A program made the position numbers and the translations under genes. From Parelaphostrongylus tenuis (taxonomy: Eukaryota; Nematoda; Chromadorea; Rhabditida; Metastrongylidae): a DNA stretch of 64,000 nt. Location: assembly GCA_019055375.1 (NCBI GenBank), contig JAHQIW010000203.1, positions 62,001 through 126,000 of the forward strand. Direction: 5' to 3'. Positions within the stretch are counted from its first letter, which is position 1, and each line of letters opens with the position of its first letter. Under the pieces are notes generated by a model. The model saw only the letters and a list, made by a program, of their open reading frames with translations. It was not told the origin of the DNA and ran no database searches. This document shows, piece by piece, positions 55,801-64,000 of the stretch.

Positions 55801-58800
55801 CCACTTCCTAATAGATACGAAAATGTGACTTCTCGGGATAGATTTAAAGAGAAATTTTTTCCAAATGAATTGGTTATACCTATAAAACATTGAGATCGTA
55901 GAAAGACCGATGGCAAAAGGGGTGTCAGTAGCGCAACGGGTTGAAGCATGCGCTCCCGGATAGTGTGAGATGCGTGTTCGAGTCTCTCCTATCGCAAAAG
56001 TCTTACACATGAATTCACATTACTGGGTTTATCTGGACATTGGGATTTTCGAATACCTCGAGGCGCCACTTAGTTCACAGCCACTCGTGTGATCGTTGAG
56101 CACAACACAAAACTGCATAATATACCCTACTGCAAAGAGGGTGAATGTATGAGTACCGGCGCAATTTACCCAATCCATTTTGAGTGTGCGCGAGTATATA
56201 TAGGCGAAACGAGTAGGCCACTTTGTGTCCTTATAACAGAGCAAATATTCGACAGGATTTAAGCCAAACCAAATAATCCTACTAGGCCTGCATAAGGACA
56301 CGAACACAGAACGAAGAGGGTTTCGAAGAAGAAGTCACCATCTTTGCCCCAAAGCATAGAACATCAACGCGTAAACTTTTGGAAGCGCTTTGAATAAACT
56401 CAATTATATCAAAGAATAGCCGCAGGAGGAATGCCTCGTTATCACGTGTGATCTGACAGAGCACATAAGATTGTTATTTTGATGTGAGAGGTGGACTAGC
56501 AGTTCATGACAACTCTGCACGATTGGTCTCCACTTGGACAACTCGACAAAAGACTCATAGAGAAGAGTGAACGTGCAAGAAAGTTTTGTACTCAATGCGA
56601 CTGAGATCTTGGTTTGGTGATTTTCTTAGTTAGATTAATGCAGATGCTTGGTTGTTTGTGTTTTAGACAGCCTGACCCTTCCAGACTCTGGAGAAGGCTG
56701 TAAAATCTGCTTAAAGGTCAGCTGTTGAAGTAGACTCAATTTTACTAACGTTGTTTCGGCTATTCAAAAAAAAACTGTAAGCATTTCAACAATGCATAGG
56801 TGAACAGACATCAACTTTGGGAATTTATACTGAGTTTTGAAATACTAGGTGCTCATGCCCATACTCGCTTAGGATGCCTCAATTTCACTAATGAATATTT
56901 TCCTCAAATGGAGCAGTTCAATTGATGACGGAGTCATGGATTTTCAATTGTGATTTGTAAAATTTCGTTTTCAATTTTATCATGAGAGGAATGAGCGAGC
57001 TAATTGTGAAGATTTTGGAGAGCATAGTTTTTTTTAATCAAGGCGGACCGAAAAAAAGAAATGGTAATGATTCTCGAATGTTGATAGTTCGTAGCAGTCA
57101 TTTCTCGAAGGAAATCTGAGTATAATAGGGTTCCAAAAAAATAGCAAATGTGAAAAATTACAATGAGAAAAGTTAGTACGATCATACTTGAATCAAGAAT
57201 AAAATCTCCTTTTTCATCACTCCTTCGTCGATGGTTCGTTGAGGCGCTCTAATTCTTACATAAATAGTAAGGTATACGAAGCACATCAGAGCTGCTACCG
57301 TGTTGAATTGGTAATACAAAAACTGGAAAAAAAGTTGAGTAATCACAGCTATTGTACCATGCTTTGTTACTGTTAAGTGTAGAAATAATTCAGTTTGCGT
57401 GAAGCCGACTCAGCACTGCTCAAGAAAAGTGAAACTTCAAACAACCGTTCAAAAATGCACTTATCCTGTTTTTTGAGATCCCTTTTTCTCATGGACGATG
57501 CTTAATTTTCAGTACTCATGAAATCGTCGATTTTTTGACATAAACGATATTTTTGACAGACAAAGGTGAAAAGGGGTTGTGAAGTAGTTGTCCGTAGACA
57601 TAACCTTGCTGTATCGTTCCAGAAGAGACAATGTATCTGCGACTAATCCTACCGTCTCTTAGGGAGCTGTAGCAAAGTGGTTGTGATACCAATGTACACA
57701 AACATGGTGCTGTCTCGACTCTGCCTAGTGCTTGCCCAAGAATCTCATTCCACCGGATCGAGGGATTTTGTGGAAGGATCAGCATTCAGGAGTTTATAAG
57801 GATTATGACGACATTCCTCAAAAAGCTGTTGAGGTAACACATAAAGTCTGGAGCAACCTCGTGAACTATGGAGACGAGGAAATGAGCCGAGTGGAAAAAA
57901 ATATTGGGATATTCAAGAGTTGTTGAGTGAAAATATCGTGACATCATTAATATTTATAGTTTCTGCTCCTAGCAGCTGTTAACGTTATGTTGAAATTTGC
58001 GTTATTCAATCAGAGTTTGAGGACCCAAAGTGGGATCTTGCTCAACGTACTGCTCACGTCAATGTGGTCGATAGTTCTCTTTAGCCTACGGGTTTTATTA
58101 TAGTACCACAGTATGAACTTAACAAGAAATTTGAAACTCCAATTGTATGATTCGATGTAGAATGCAATCGATAAATTATCTAAATCAAGTGTAGTAAAAA
58201 TAACTCGTGGTCGTGGAAGAGAGGGTACCAATGTGGTTTATCTAAGAAGAGTAAGGGATTCACCACATGATTAAGAACAATCTCTATGAAGTAATGACAA
58301 AGAGCTATGAGATCTGTGTTACCTCTTTACAACAAAATTCAATATGAGATAATATTGAGTGATTGGCAAAACTTCATATTCAAGACGGAGTTGAACAAAC
58401 ACTTCACCCGTTTCGGGAACGAGTGACATTATTACACTACCAAGAGCCGTACTCTGCCGTCACTCTTTTTCGCGATATAAGGCATCGGAACTGTTAACGA
58501 TCAACTGCAAACTGGTCTGCTTTGCGATGCATCTATATCTATCGTACCTGGAAACGCAAATGAAGCTTTCGCTTGCGGTCCAGTGTTTTGCAAATCACTC
58601 AACATTCTTGAATAAATAACTATAATATCATGATTTGCAAAAAAAGCAGTATTACAACAATTCTCTCAGATTATACATGCAAGTAGCTGTTTACTCAATT
58701 GGGTTCAATGCTGATATGTGTTTACTGACACAAAGCCGTTGACAGTTGGCTGCTTACTGCTTCGATGCCTCGTATCGCAGAGAGGGTTTTGGCGATTCAA

Positions 58801-60845
58801 GGGCCATGGTATCGTAGTGGTCGCACGCACCCCAATATAGGTGAAACGCTGGTGTATGTACAGCCTAGATCAAGTATTTTCATTCTCATTAGTCCTAATT
58901 GATTCGGGCCAGAAGAGTAAATTAAAAAGACTGCCCTGTGCAAAACCTTTCTAATGTGGTGTCACGTAATGAGGATGCTGAGATAGTAGGGTGGTGATCA
59001 GAAGTGCCGTCTAATACACTCGTGATTGTTGGGTCGATTCTCCTCCCCAGCCACTAGGATTATTGATCTCTTCAGGATTGATAGTTTTATCAAATTATCT
59101 ATGAAGATAGCAGCATGGCTCCAAGCATAGCTAAGATATTTGGTAATGATATTAACATATTTTCCCCTAACCTTTGAATAATCTACTGATCAAGCATATC
59201 TTGACTGTTGATTGAGTCAGTTCCACTACGCTATTATGAAACAGATTTAGTTGGCTAACGTTCCAACGCGTCTCACCCTCCTTCAATACCGATTGATCCG
59301 AATCGATGCTGATGTCCTACAGTCGATTGTCATCGCTGTGGTGTTCACCTTCACCCCGTTCTCGTTCGAGGTGGAGCAATTCTCAATTAAAAACCTCATC
59401 CGGCAGTGCTCTGCCGAGAAATATTCAAATCGAATGAGAACGAAGACGAAAACCACTACGTGGATGAATCACCGTGGGGCTCGACTCGGATCAGTCATCC
59501 TTGGAAAAACCAGACGAGTCGAAACGTTTGGCCAATAAATCCATTTCTTATCCACTTCGAATTGGCTCAATCAACAAAGAAGATATGATTGATTATAATG
59601 AGCTCTTGTAATGCAATTACCACACCTACTTCTACAATACGCCGCAGCATTTTTGGAATAAACCGATTTTTAGAAACGACTGATTAAAACATTAGTGCAA
59701 AAGAATTTGTGAGACAGCCTTCTGATAACTATGGAATAAAGTGTTTTACATTTTCGAAGTACAGGCCATTTTCGTCTGCTCCGTACAGTCAATCGACGTA
59801 TAGAACTCTGAAAATAAAGGCGTTTTCATGCTTTTCTAATGATCACCGAGTATGAAATATTTCAAGTTATGAAAAAATTTCATGCAACATTCTTCTATGC
59901 ACACAAGTTTTCAAGATGCTACATTTTTGAATGTATATGGTTTACACCTTTCCTTCGAGTGTTTATGAGACCACGCTTAAATTTCAATAGATCCTTTCAT
60001 TATTATTCGAACCAACATGTCATGTGGTTGGTAAGGGCTCTTGTACAGCCCGATACACATGTTTCGTTCCTACAGACTCGTCAGTCGGGCAGAACCCGTC
60101 GTCTTTTGCTCTTTTTAATAGTCAGTTCTCTTGAGAGTCTGCTCTCCCTGAGCGCCTTAAGAGTGGTCTTAATGAACCACTCGAAGAAAGGTATAATATG
60201 ATAAAAAATAATAGCCAAGGAGCAATCGAGTGTACAACACTCTGTGTCAGGTGAAAATTTCGCTTGACATAGAGTGTAAAACGTTCGTCTTTGATACCTC
60301 TCTGAAGGGAGAGCAGGCTCCCAAGAGAACTGACGAATGAAAAGATCGAAAGACGACGGGTTCTGCGTAAGAGCAAAACACGTGTATCGGGCTGTATAAA
60401 AGCTCTTACCAGACCACATGACATGTTGGCTCAAAGAATAATGAAAGTAAAGGTGAAGCAACCGGGTCAGCTTGTCTAAATACACACGTGTTCCACAGTT
60501 TCTATCCATCAGTAATATCTACCTTCGCTGGAAAACTTCTTCTCGCATCCGGAAAGTTGGTTGAAAGCCATTGTAGATACGCTATAAATCCATAAGACAC
60601 AACACATTCTGGAAATTACGGTCATAGACTGGAACTTCCATATCATTTGTCGGGCAAGGAAAAAAAAAACAGAAAACTTACACAATTGTGTTGTTCGCTG
60701 TGAAGAGAATGTCGTTGATTCTCGGAAACACGAATATAGTGAGCCTATTGATTGAAAGTAGAAATGCAAGAAGAAACTTCATTGTGTATGCTACACTATC
60801 GAAGTATAATGGTGTTTTGTAGAATAAGAAACTGTCACCCATGTA
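52885..60845 (-). CDS. Serpentine (7TM) chemoreceptor-type GPCR, 5' exons not found
   Basis: Five minus-strand exons join in phase: 60845-60682, 60608-60523, 58179-58124, 57322-57188 and 53211-52885 (TAA), 255 codons plus stop. The first traced exon holds the third membrane helix and the family-like FLLAFLLSINRLTIFVFP. Then come MCCVLWIYSVSTMAFNQLSG with an outer-loop Cys (GCEKKFSSE), FLYYQFNTVAALMCFVYLTI (helix 5), a KKEILFLIQ loop, TFVQMAITSNFYMLIFQ (helix 6), and a last helix before LCIFNKEVREHARNLF, the usual start of the cytoplasmic tail. This is the style of nematode sr-superfamily odorant receptors; the exact class (Srx is my guess) is not secure. Helices 1-2 must lie upstream, possibly beyond the window. 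A splice at 52926 would give an alternative tail. The 4-kb intron holds mariner and Penelope relics. Confidence 0.8.
53331..53365 (-). ncRNA. Decayed hammerhead-like core
   Basis: Minus strand: ACTGTAAAGAAGGCCAAACG, then CTGAAACGTTAGC. The GAAACGTTAGC half and the GGC/GCT stem survive, but CUGANGA has become GTAAAGA. It lies in the receptor's large intron. Confidence 0.35.
54491..55330 (+). mobile_element. Internally deleted mariner relic, TIRs and TA present
   Basis: TTAGGTCTTCCCATGAGTTC at 54491 and the inverted ATGAGTAGACCTAA ending at 55330 are flanked by TA (54489-54490 and 55331-55332). The TIRs match the 40.76-kb element. The plus strand shows GRPRKVDREA, then ETIHWNLLPARETINAMRYC at about 54820-54885, LLQENAKLHAAKLTKRKL at about 54945-55000 and PERWQKRAQADGALF at about 55203. 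All are parts of a mariner transposase in different frames, with the first catalytic region missing. It lies in the receptor intron. Confidence 0.75.
55917..56038 (+). repeat. tRNA-like S4 module, single arm
   Basis: GGTGTCAGTAGCGCAACGGG (A-box-like), GCGTGTTCGAGTCTCTCC (B-box-like), ending TTCACATTACTGGGTTTA, the same end as the palindrome at 31.8-32.1 kb. Confidence 0.55.
56085..56640 (+). pseudogene. Penelope-like GIY-YIG endonuclease remnant
   Basis: Plus strand at about 56113-56240 reads LHNIPYCKEGECMSTGAIYP, then IHFECARVYIGETSRPLCVL and ITEQ. This fits the GIY-YIG endonuclease of Penelope-like elements: Cys pairs, an A-I-Y / V-Y-I-G pair, then the conserved Arg (S-R-P-L) and Glu (T-E-Q). 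The rest, to about 56640, is recognisable only as broken frames (for example EAFL, TLHDWSPLGQLDKRL). No reverse-transcriptase domain is present. It lies antisense to the chemoreceptor gene, within its large intron, and is followed by a decayed hammerhead-like core. Confidence 0.7.
56681..56724 (+). ncRNA. Decayed hammerhead-like core after the Penelope endonuclease
   Basis: CCAGACTCTGGAGAAGGCTG, then TCTGCTTAAAGGTCAGCTG. It aligns end to end with the 51231-51269 motif (CCAGGCT-CTGAAGA-AGGC...GTCAGCTG), but CTGAAGA is CTGGAGA and GAAAC is TAAAG, so it should be inactive. Confidence 0.4.
58345..58625. repeat. Palindromic paired tRNA-like S3 element, intronic
   Basis: AATATTGAGTGATTGGCAAAAC at the left and GTTTTGCAAATCACTCAACATT at the right are inverted. 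A shared spacer TCGCGATATAAGGCATCGGA lies between degraded tRNA-like arms. It lies between chemoreceptor exons at 58.1 and 60.5 kb. A further tRNA-like arm is at 58790-58880. Confidence 0.55.
59244..59541. repeat. Inverted repeat, ~30-bp ends
   Basis: GATTTAGTTGGCTAACGTTC (59244) and its diverged inverse GAAACGTTTGGCCAATAAATC (ending 59541). The end words resemble the GAAACGTTAGCC half of the hammerhead-like motifs, hinting at a Penelope-derived terminal repeat. A 95-residue open frame across it is not supported. Confidence 0.4.
59998..60440. mobile_element. Foldback element FB1, intronic
   Basis: ATTCGAACCAACATGTCATG at the left and CATGACATGTTGGCTCAAAG at the right. Pairing continues through GCTCTTGTACAGCCCGATAC and GAACCCGTCGTCTTTTGCTC, and through GAGAGTCTGCTCTCCCTGA. 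The inner FB1 words GAGTGTACAACACTCTGTGT and AGAGTGTAAAACGTTCGT are present. It lies in a chemoreceptor intron. Confidence 0.75.
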
Positions 60846-60934
60846 CTGAAACGCCGTATATAGTTATTTGCAAAAGTCTACAAAAAATTCTTCATTTGCA
60901 GCTTTACCGAGGTGTTACAATGTCATAACTATGT

Positions 60935-61268
60935 ATGAAAGAATGCTGAGCGGTTTTTAGAACTCAGAACTTTAGACGGAGCTTGAACTTCGTGTTTCAT
61001 TCCTTCTAAGGGCGCTTCCTACCACTGCATTACCAAAGTCTTTGCTCTGCGATCACATTTAACAAGGCTTAATGCCGATATGTGTTTAGCACACCAAGCT
61101 CGTCGACTAATAATTGTTAACAGCTTCGATGTTTTATACTGCAATAAGTGATAGCAGAGCAAGAGCTCGGTAGCGCAATAGTTAGCACTCGCCTCAGTGA
61201 GGGCTAGGCGCTCAGTCTACTCTCTTGAGTTTTACAGTTTTGAATATTACTCAGCATTGCTGGATATA
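60935..61268. repeat. Paired tRNA-like S3 element upstream of the traced receptor exons
   Basis: AGAATGCTGAGCGGTTTTTA at the left, and TTTTGAATATTACTCAGCATT at the right in inverted orientation. A minus tRNA-like arm is at about 61040-60985 and a plus arm at about 61165-61215 (GCTCGGTAGCGCAATAGTTA). Confidence 0.55.
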
Positions 61269-61269
61269 T

Positions 61270-63295
61270 TAAAATTTCTGAGTCAATAAAATTAGAAACA
61301 ATTTTGAGCTTCCAAATGAAGTAATGCGAGTTGAATCACTACGTGCTACTGAGATCCGAATAACAAGAATCTGTTGGCTCATCATTCATCTTATCACCGA
61401 GTGGCGCCACAAATAGCCATTTCCAATGGACGCGATAGCGTTTCTTATTGGGATGGATAGGTTCACAGAACAAATTGTTTACTCTACCCTTTACTTCAAG
61501 TGAAATCATCGTGTGGCATAAAATAGTTATTCAACGTCATTTCAGAATGCAGGCGCAGTGATTTCGGGAACCATCACTGTAAACTACCGAATACTCCGAA
61601 ACATCTTCTATGAAGGTTTTTTTAGCATAAAGAATGCTCATGTGGCATAAAATCCTCCGTTTCGTGTCAAAAGCAATATTGTTGCAAAGAGTGAAAATAT
61701 TTCCAGCTGTTACAAAGATTTTTTATTGTAGTCTATGTTTATCTAATCATTCAACAGCTTGAGAAATGCCACTTTTGTTATTATGCTTGGTTTGTGGAAA
61801 GATTTTGATTGTAAATTTCATTGGTGAGAAAAATAGCGTTTTCCATTCGATGCGTTTCAGCTTCAATGCGGATTTCTGATACTATCTAATAGAAAATTCG
61901 ATTCTGAGCAAACCTTGTCGCTATGAAAGAATAAGTAATCTCTGGAGGAACTCATATAAACCCTTTTTTAGTAGAGAGAACGCCCAGTTACCCTAGGAGT
62001 TCTCGATTTTGTAGCGGCAGTCACACATTTGAGAGAACAACGTATTTTAAACGGCATATTGTTTTTAACGATGCTGCGTAGAAGTATCTCAAAAGCACAT
62101 TCTCTACAGCTTTAGAGAAGTAACTCATATGCAGGACTTCGTAGTATGTGGCTGGAGCAGTATTGATAGAGTTTACATTCATCTGTTCACGTACTTTTTG
62201 AAAGCTTACATTTTCTGAGGATGTTTATTAGTTGCCTTCTCAAGGTTTAGTCACAAAATCATTCATGAGAACAGCTCGGCAAGCACGCGTGTCATGGCGG
62301 TTTCTCCATCATCAGGGCTATTTTCTCGGTCACTCGCCCCTGAATCTTTACGAAGTTTGTAATAAGCATTCAATTGGAGGTTTTTGGAGTCGTGACATTT
62401 TTAATATTGTCCCACAGGAGTTTATAAGTGGATAATAGGTAAAGTTATTAGATATAAAATATAAATACAAGTTATAAAATATAAACATGTAATGCAATAA
62501 AGCAAAGCCTTCCTCACAAATACCAGGAAGTTTCGATTTCCAAAGCGTACTGACGAAAAAAAAAAGTTGCGCCGGATGTCGATGAAGTGGTCGTGTGTAC
62601 AGTATCATACAATTGAGTGATTTTCAACAGTGATCAAAATCTGGTTTCTCTAGAAAACTACCACAATATCATTGTAACAAAGAGCGCTCGCAGCGCGGTT
62701 CCGCCGACTGTAGCGTGAAATAAACAACGTGGTCTCAACAGGTGAGTTCAGTTGGATTTGGATTTGCTTGAACTAAATCAAAATTGCTGGAATTTGGGAA
62801 TTGCAAACAACAAGTGATATCCCTGCATATAACAGTTGAGAAAATTTCTCTACATTTCGAGAGAATGCGGTCACTGAAGGTAGCTTTGGCGGTTTTCTCT
62901 TTGAAGCATTCCTTGTTAAGAAAGCTGCCAAGGTTCCAAAAAAGTTAATAGAAGCTTGACGAAATTTTCGGACGACGTGGTGGATGACGTAGGGCGTCAT
63001 AGCTCAGCTCGTTGAGCTGCTGTTGATCAAAAGAGCGTGTTTTCGTGCTTAAAAAGCGTTTATCTCTGTTGGCTAATGGCAAACAGCACACTTGAAGTTA
63101 TTATTTCAATTCGTCGACATGCTGAACAGATGCATTTCTGCGCGTAATCATTTATCAATCACCTAACAGTGAGCATAATCTTCTTTTGCCGTAATTTTGA
63201 CTTAACAGTGAAGACAGGCTTCATCAGGATCAAACCACCAAATCGACCATTGTCGTATGTCGTGCAGTGTGCAATCCAAGGAATACGTAACATGT
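61270..63295. other. No supported gene; IR1-like traces
   Basis: IR1-like words appear near 61735-61790 (GTTTATCTAATCATTCAACAGC, TTATTATGCTTGG). Short polar minus-strand segments at 61.50-61.36 kb (FCEPIHPNKKRYRVHWKW) and 62.40-62.27 kb (NAYYKLRKDSGASDRENSP) are open, but lack acceptors and known domains. The missing first exons of the chemoreceptor were not found here. Confidence 0.35.
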
Positions 63296-63299
63296 TGAA

Positions 63300-63580
63300 G
63301 AATTCATAAGACCGACTATCAATCAACTTCGGCAAAGCAGGAATAGATTAGGAGCATATCTGTTCCGTAGTTCTGAGGTGTCAAATATAGCATTTATTGA
63401 GTACTAGATACAATACAATACAATGAGATAATGCAGCATAAATAGTACAACAATCGTAGTGGATTACGTTGCAAACAAAGATTGTTGTACTATTCATGCG
63501 GCATTACTTAACTGCATTGTATTGCATCTAATATTCAATATATACTACATTCAACACCTCGGAACTGCTGGACAGGATTA
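63300..63580. repeat. Penelope-terminal-like inverted repeat
   Basis: It starts AAGACCGACTATCAATCAACTTCGG as in the 5.3 and 51.1 kb fragments. It then forms an inverted repeat: TTCTGAGGTGTCAAATATAGC at the left with TACATTCAACACCTCGGAA at the right, and GCATAAATAGTACAACAATC with GATTGTTGTACTATTCATGC around a 30-bp loop at about 63455-63480. Confidence 0.5.
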
Positions 63581-63811
63581 TCACTAATCTATGCATACGT
63601 AGCGCATGATAGGATCAGAGAATGGGTCTCTCCGCTTGGGCAGGAGAGGTGTCGGCTATCAACATGTGTGACATGTATTATTCAAGTCACTGCACTTTGT
63701 AATCTATCCAATCACTTTAAAAGCTGAGATGCTTTAACAAAGTTATCGAGCAGTTGCGCAAGTGTTTGCTTGCATGAAAACCTTGAAATCAGCTTGGTCT
63801 AAGGAAGATTA

Positions 63812-64000
63812 AGACGGAACAAATGAAAAAACCGATGTCATTCGCTGGAGAGGATTTTTTCTCAGAAGTTTCAGTAACCATTCGAAAGCCCAGATTTGAG
63901 GCTGCAGCCCCACGTCGCCGGCTTTCGAAATGCCCCTTTAAAACGCTGTATCATTCGAGATAGGAATATGTTTCATAGAACCACGTATTTTTCTCTTATC
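63812..64000. mobile_element. Left end of an IR1 transposon, cut by the window edge
   Basis: After TA (63810-63811), AGACGGAACAAATGAAAAAAC parallels the 8502 terminus. It is followed by AGAAGTTTCAGTAACCATTCG, GAGGCTGCAGCCCCACGTCG and ATGTTTCATAGAACCACGT, collinear with 8540-8700. Confidence 0.7.

Noticed and set aside
61360..61500. Short minus-strand coding-like segment (FCEPIHPNKKRYRVHWKW)
   Set aside because: Considered as a missing receptor exon, but it has no membrane segment and no clear acceptor; left unassigned.
1..64000. CRISPR arrays, bacterial operons or viral genes
   Set aside because: No regularly spaced direct repeats, no ribosome-binding-site-driven gene clusters and no viral protein motifs were seen.

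Overview
The window reads as nuclear DNA of a parasitic nematode, most likely a strongylid (hookworm-like) worm. The evidence is AT-rich DNA, small exons, introns that end in TTTYAG, an RTE-type LINE tail and mariner relics of types I associate with hookworm genomes, a nematode-style chemoreceptor and a Cys-rich lustrin-type secreted protein. There are no operons, CRISPR arrays or phage-like genes. Genes are sparse, and most of the DNA is mobile-element debris. The species assignment is inference.

Layout. 0-9.3 kb: RTE LINE debris, tRNA-like SINEs, microsatellites, a frameshifted acidic ORF (5.1 kb), a Penelope-like terminal fragment (5.3 kb), and two full-length copies (3.8-4.65 kb and 8.5-9.3 kb) plus a relic of a TA-flanked inverted-repeat transposon. 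9.4-11.9 kb: a plus-strand gene of unknown function. 12-15.7 kb: SINEs and mostly empty sequence. 15.75-23.6 kb: a complete plus-strand six-exon gene for an ER thioredoxin-fold protein of the TXNDC12/ERp18 type with a long Lys/Glu tail; its introns carry a mariner pseudogene, a SINE and another inverted-repeat element. 24-28 kb: SINEs and empty DNA. 28.2-38.6 kb: a plus-strand Cys-rich lustrin-module gene (eleven exons traced, 5' end not found). 38.8-39.0 kb: a convergent minus-strand Gly/Tyr-rich small secreted protein. 39.8-41.8 kb: two TIR-bounded mariner relics, one split by a SINE with a 12-bp target duplication. 42-52.8 kb: one weak signal-peptide exon, foldback elements, SINEs, and a Penelope-type terminal fragment with a hammerhead-ribozyme-like core (51.2 kb). 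52.9-60.8 kb: a minus-strand serpentine chemoreceptor (five exons traced, 5' exons not found), with a mariner relic and a Penelope-like GIY-YIG endonuclease relic inside its large intron. 61-64 kb: tRNA-like repeats, an inverted repeat, and the start of another inverted-repeat transposon at the window edge.

The recognisable genes are an ER thiol-disulfide protein, a secreted Cys-rich multidomain protein, a small Gly/Tyr-rich secreted peptide and a sensory receptor. They show no evident shared pathway. The more unusual material lies in the repeats: hammerhead-like cores tied to Penelope-type termini, head-to-head tRNA-like palindromes, and large foldbacks.
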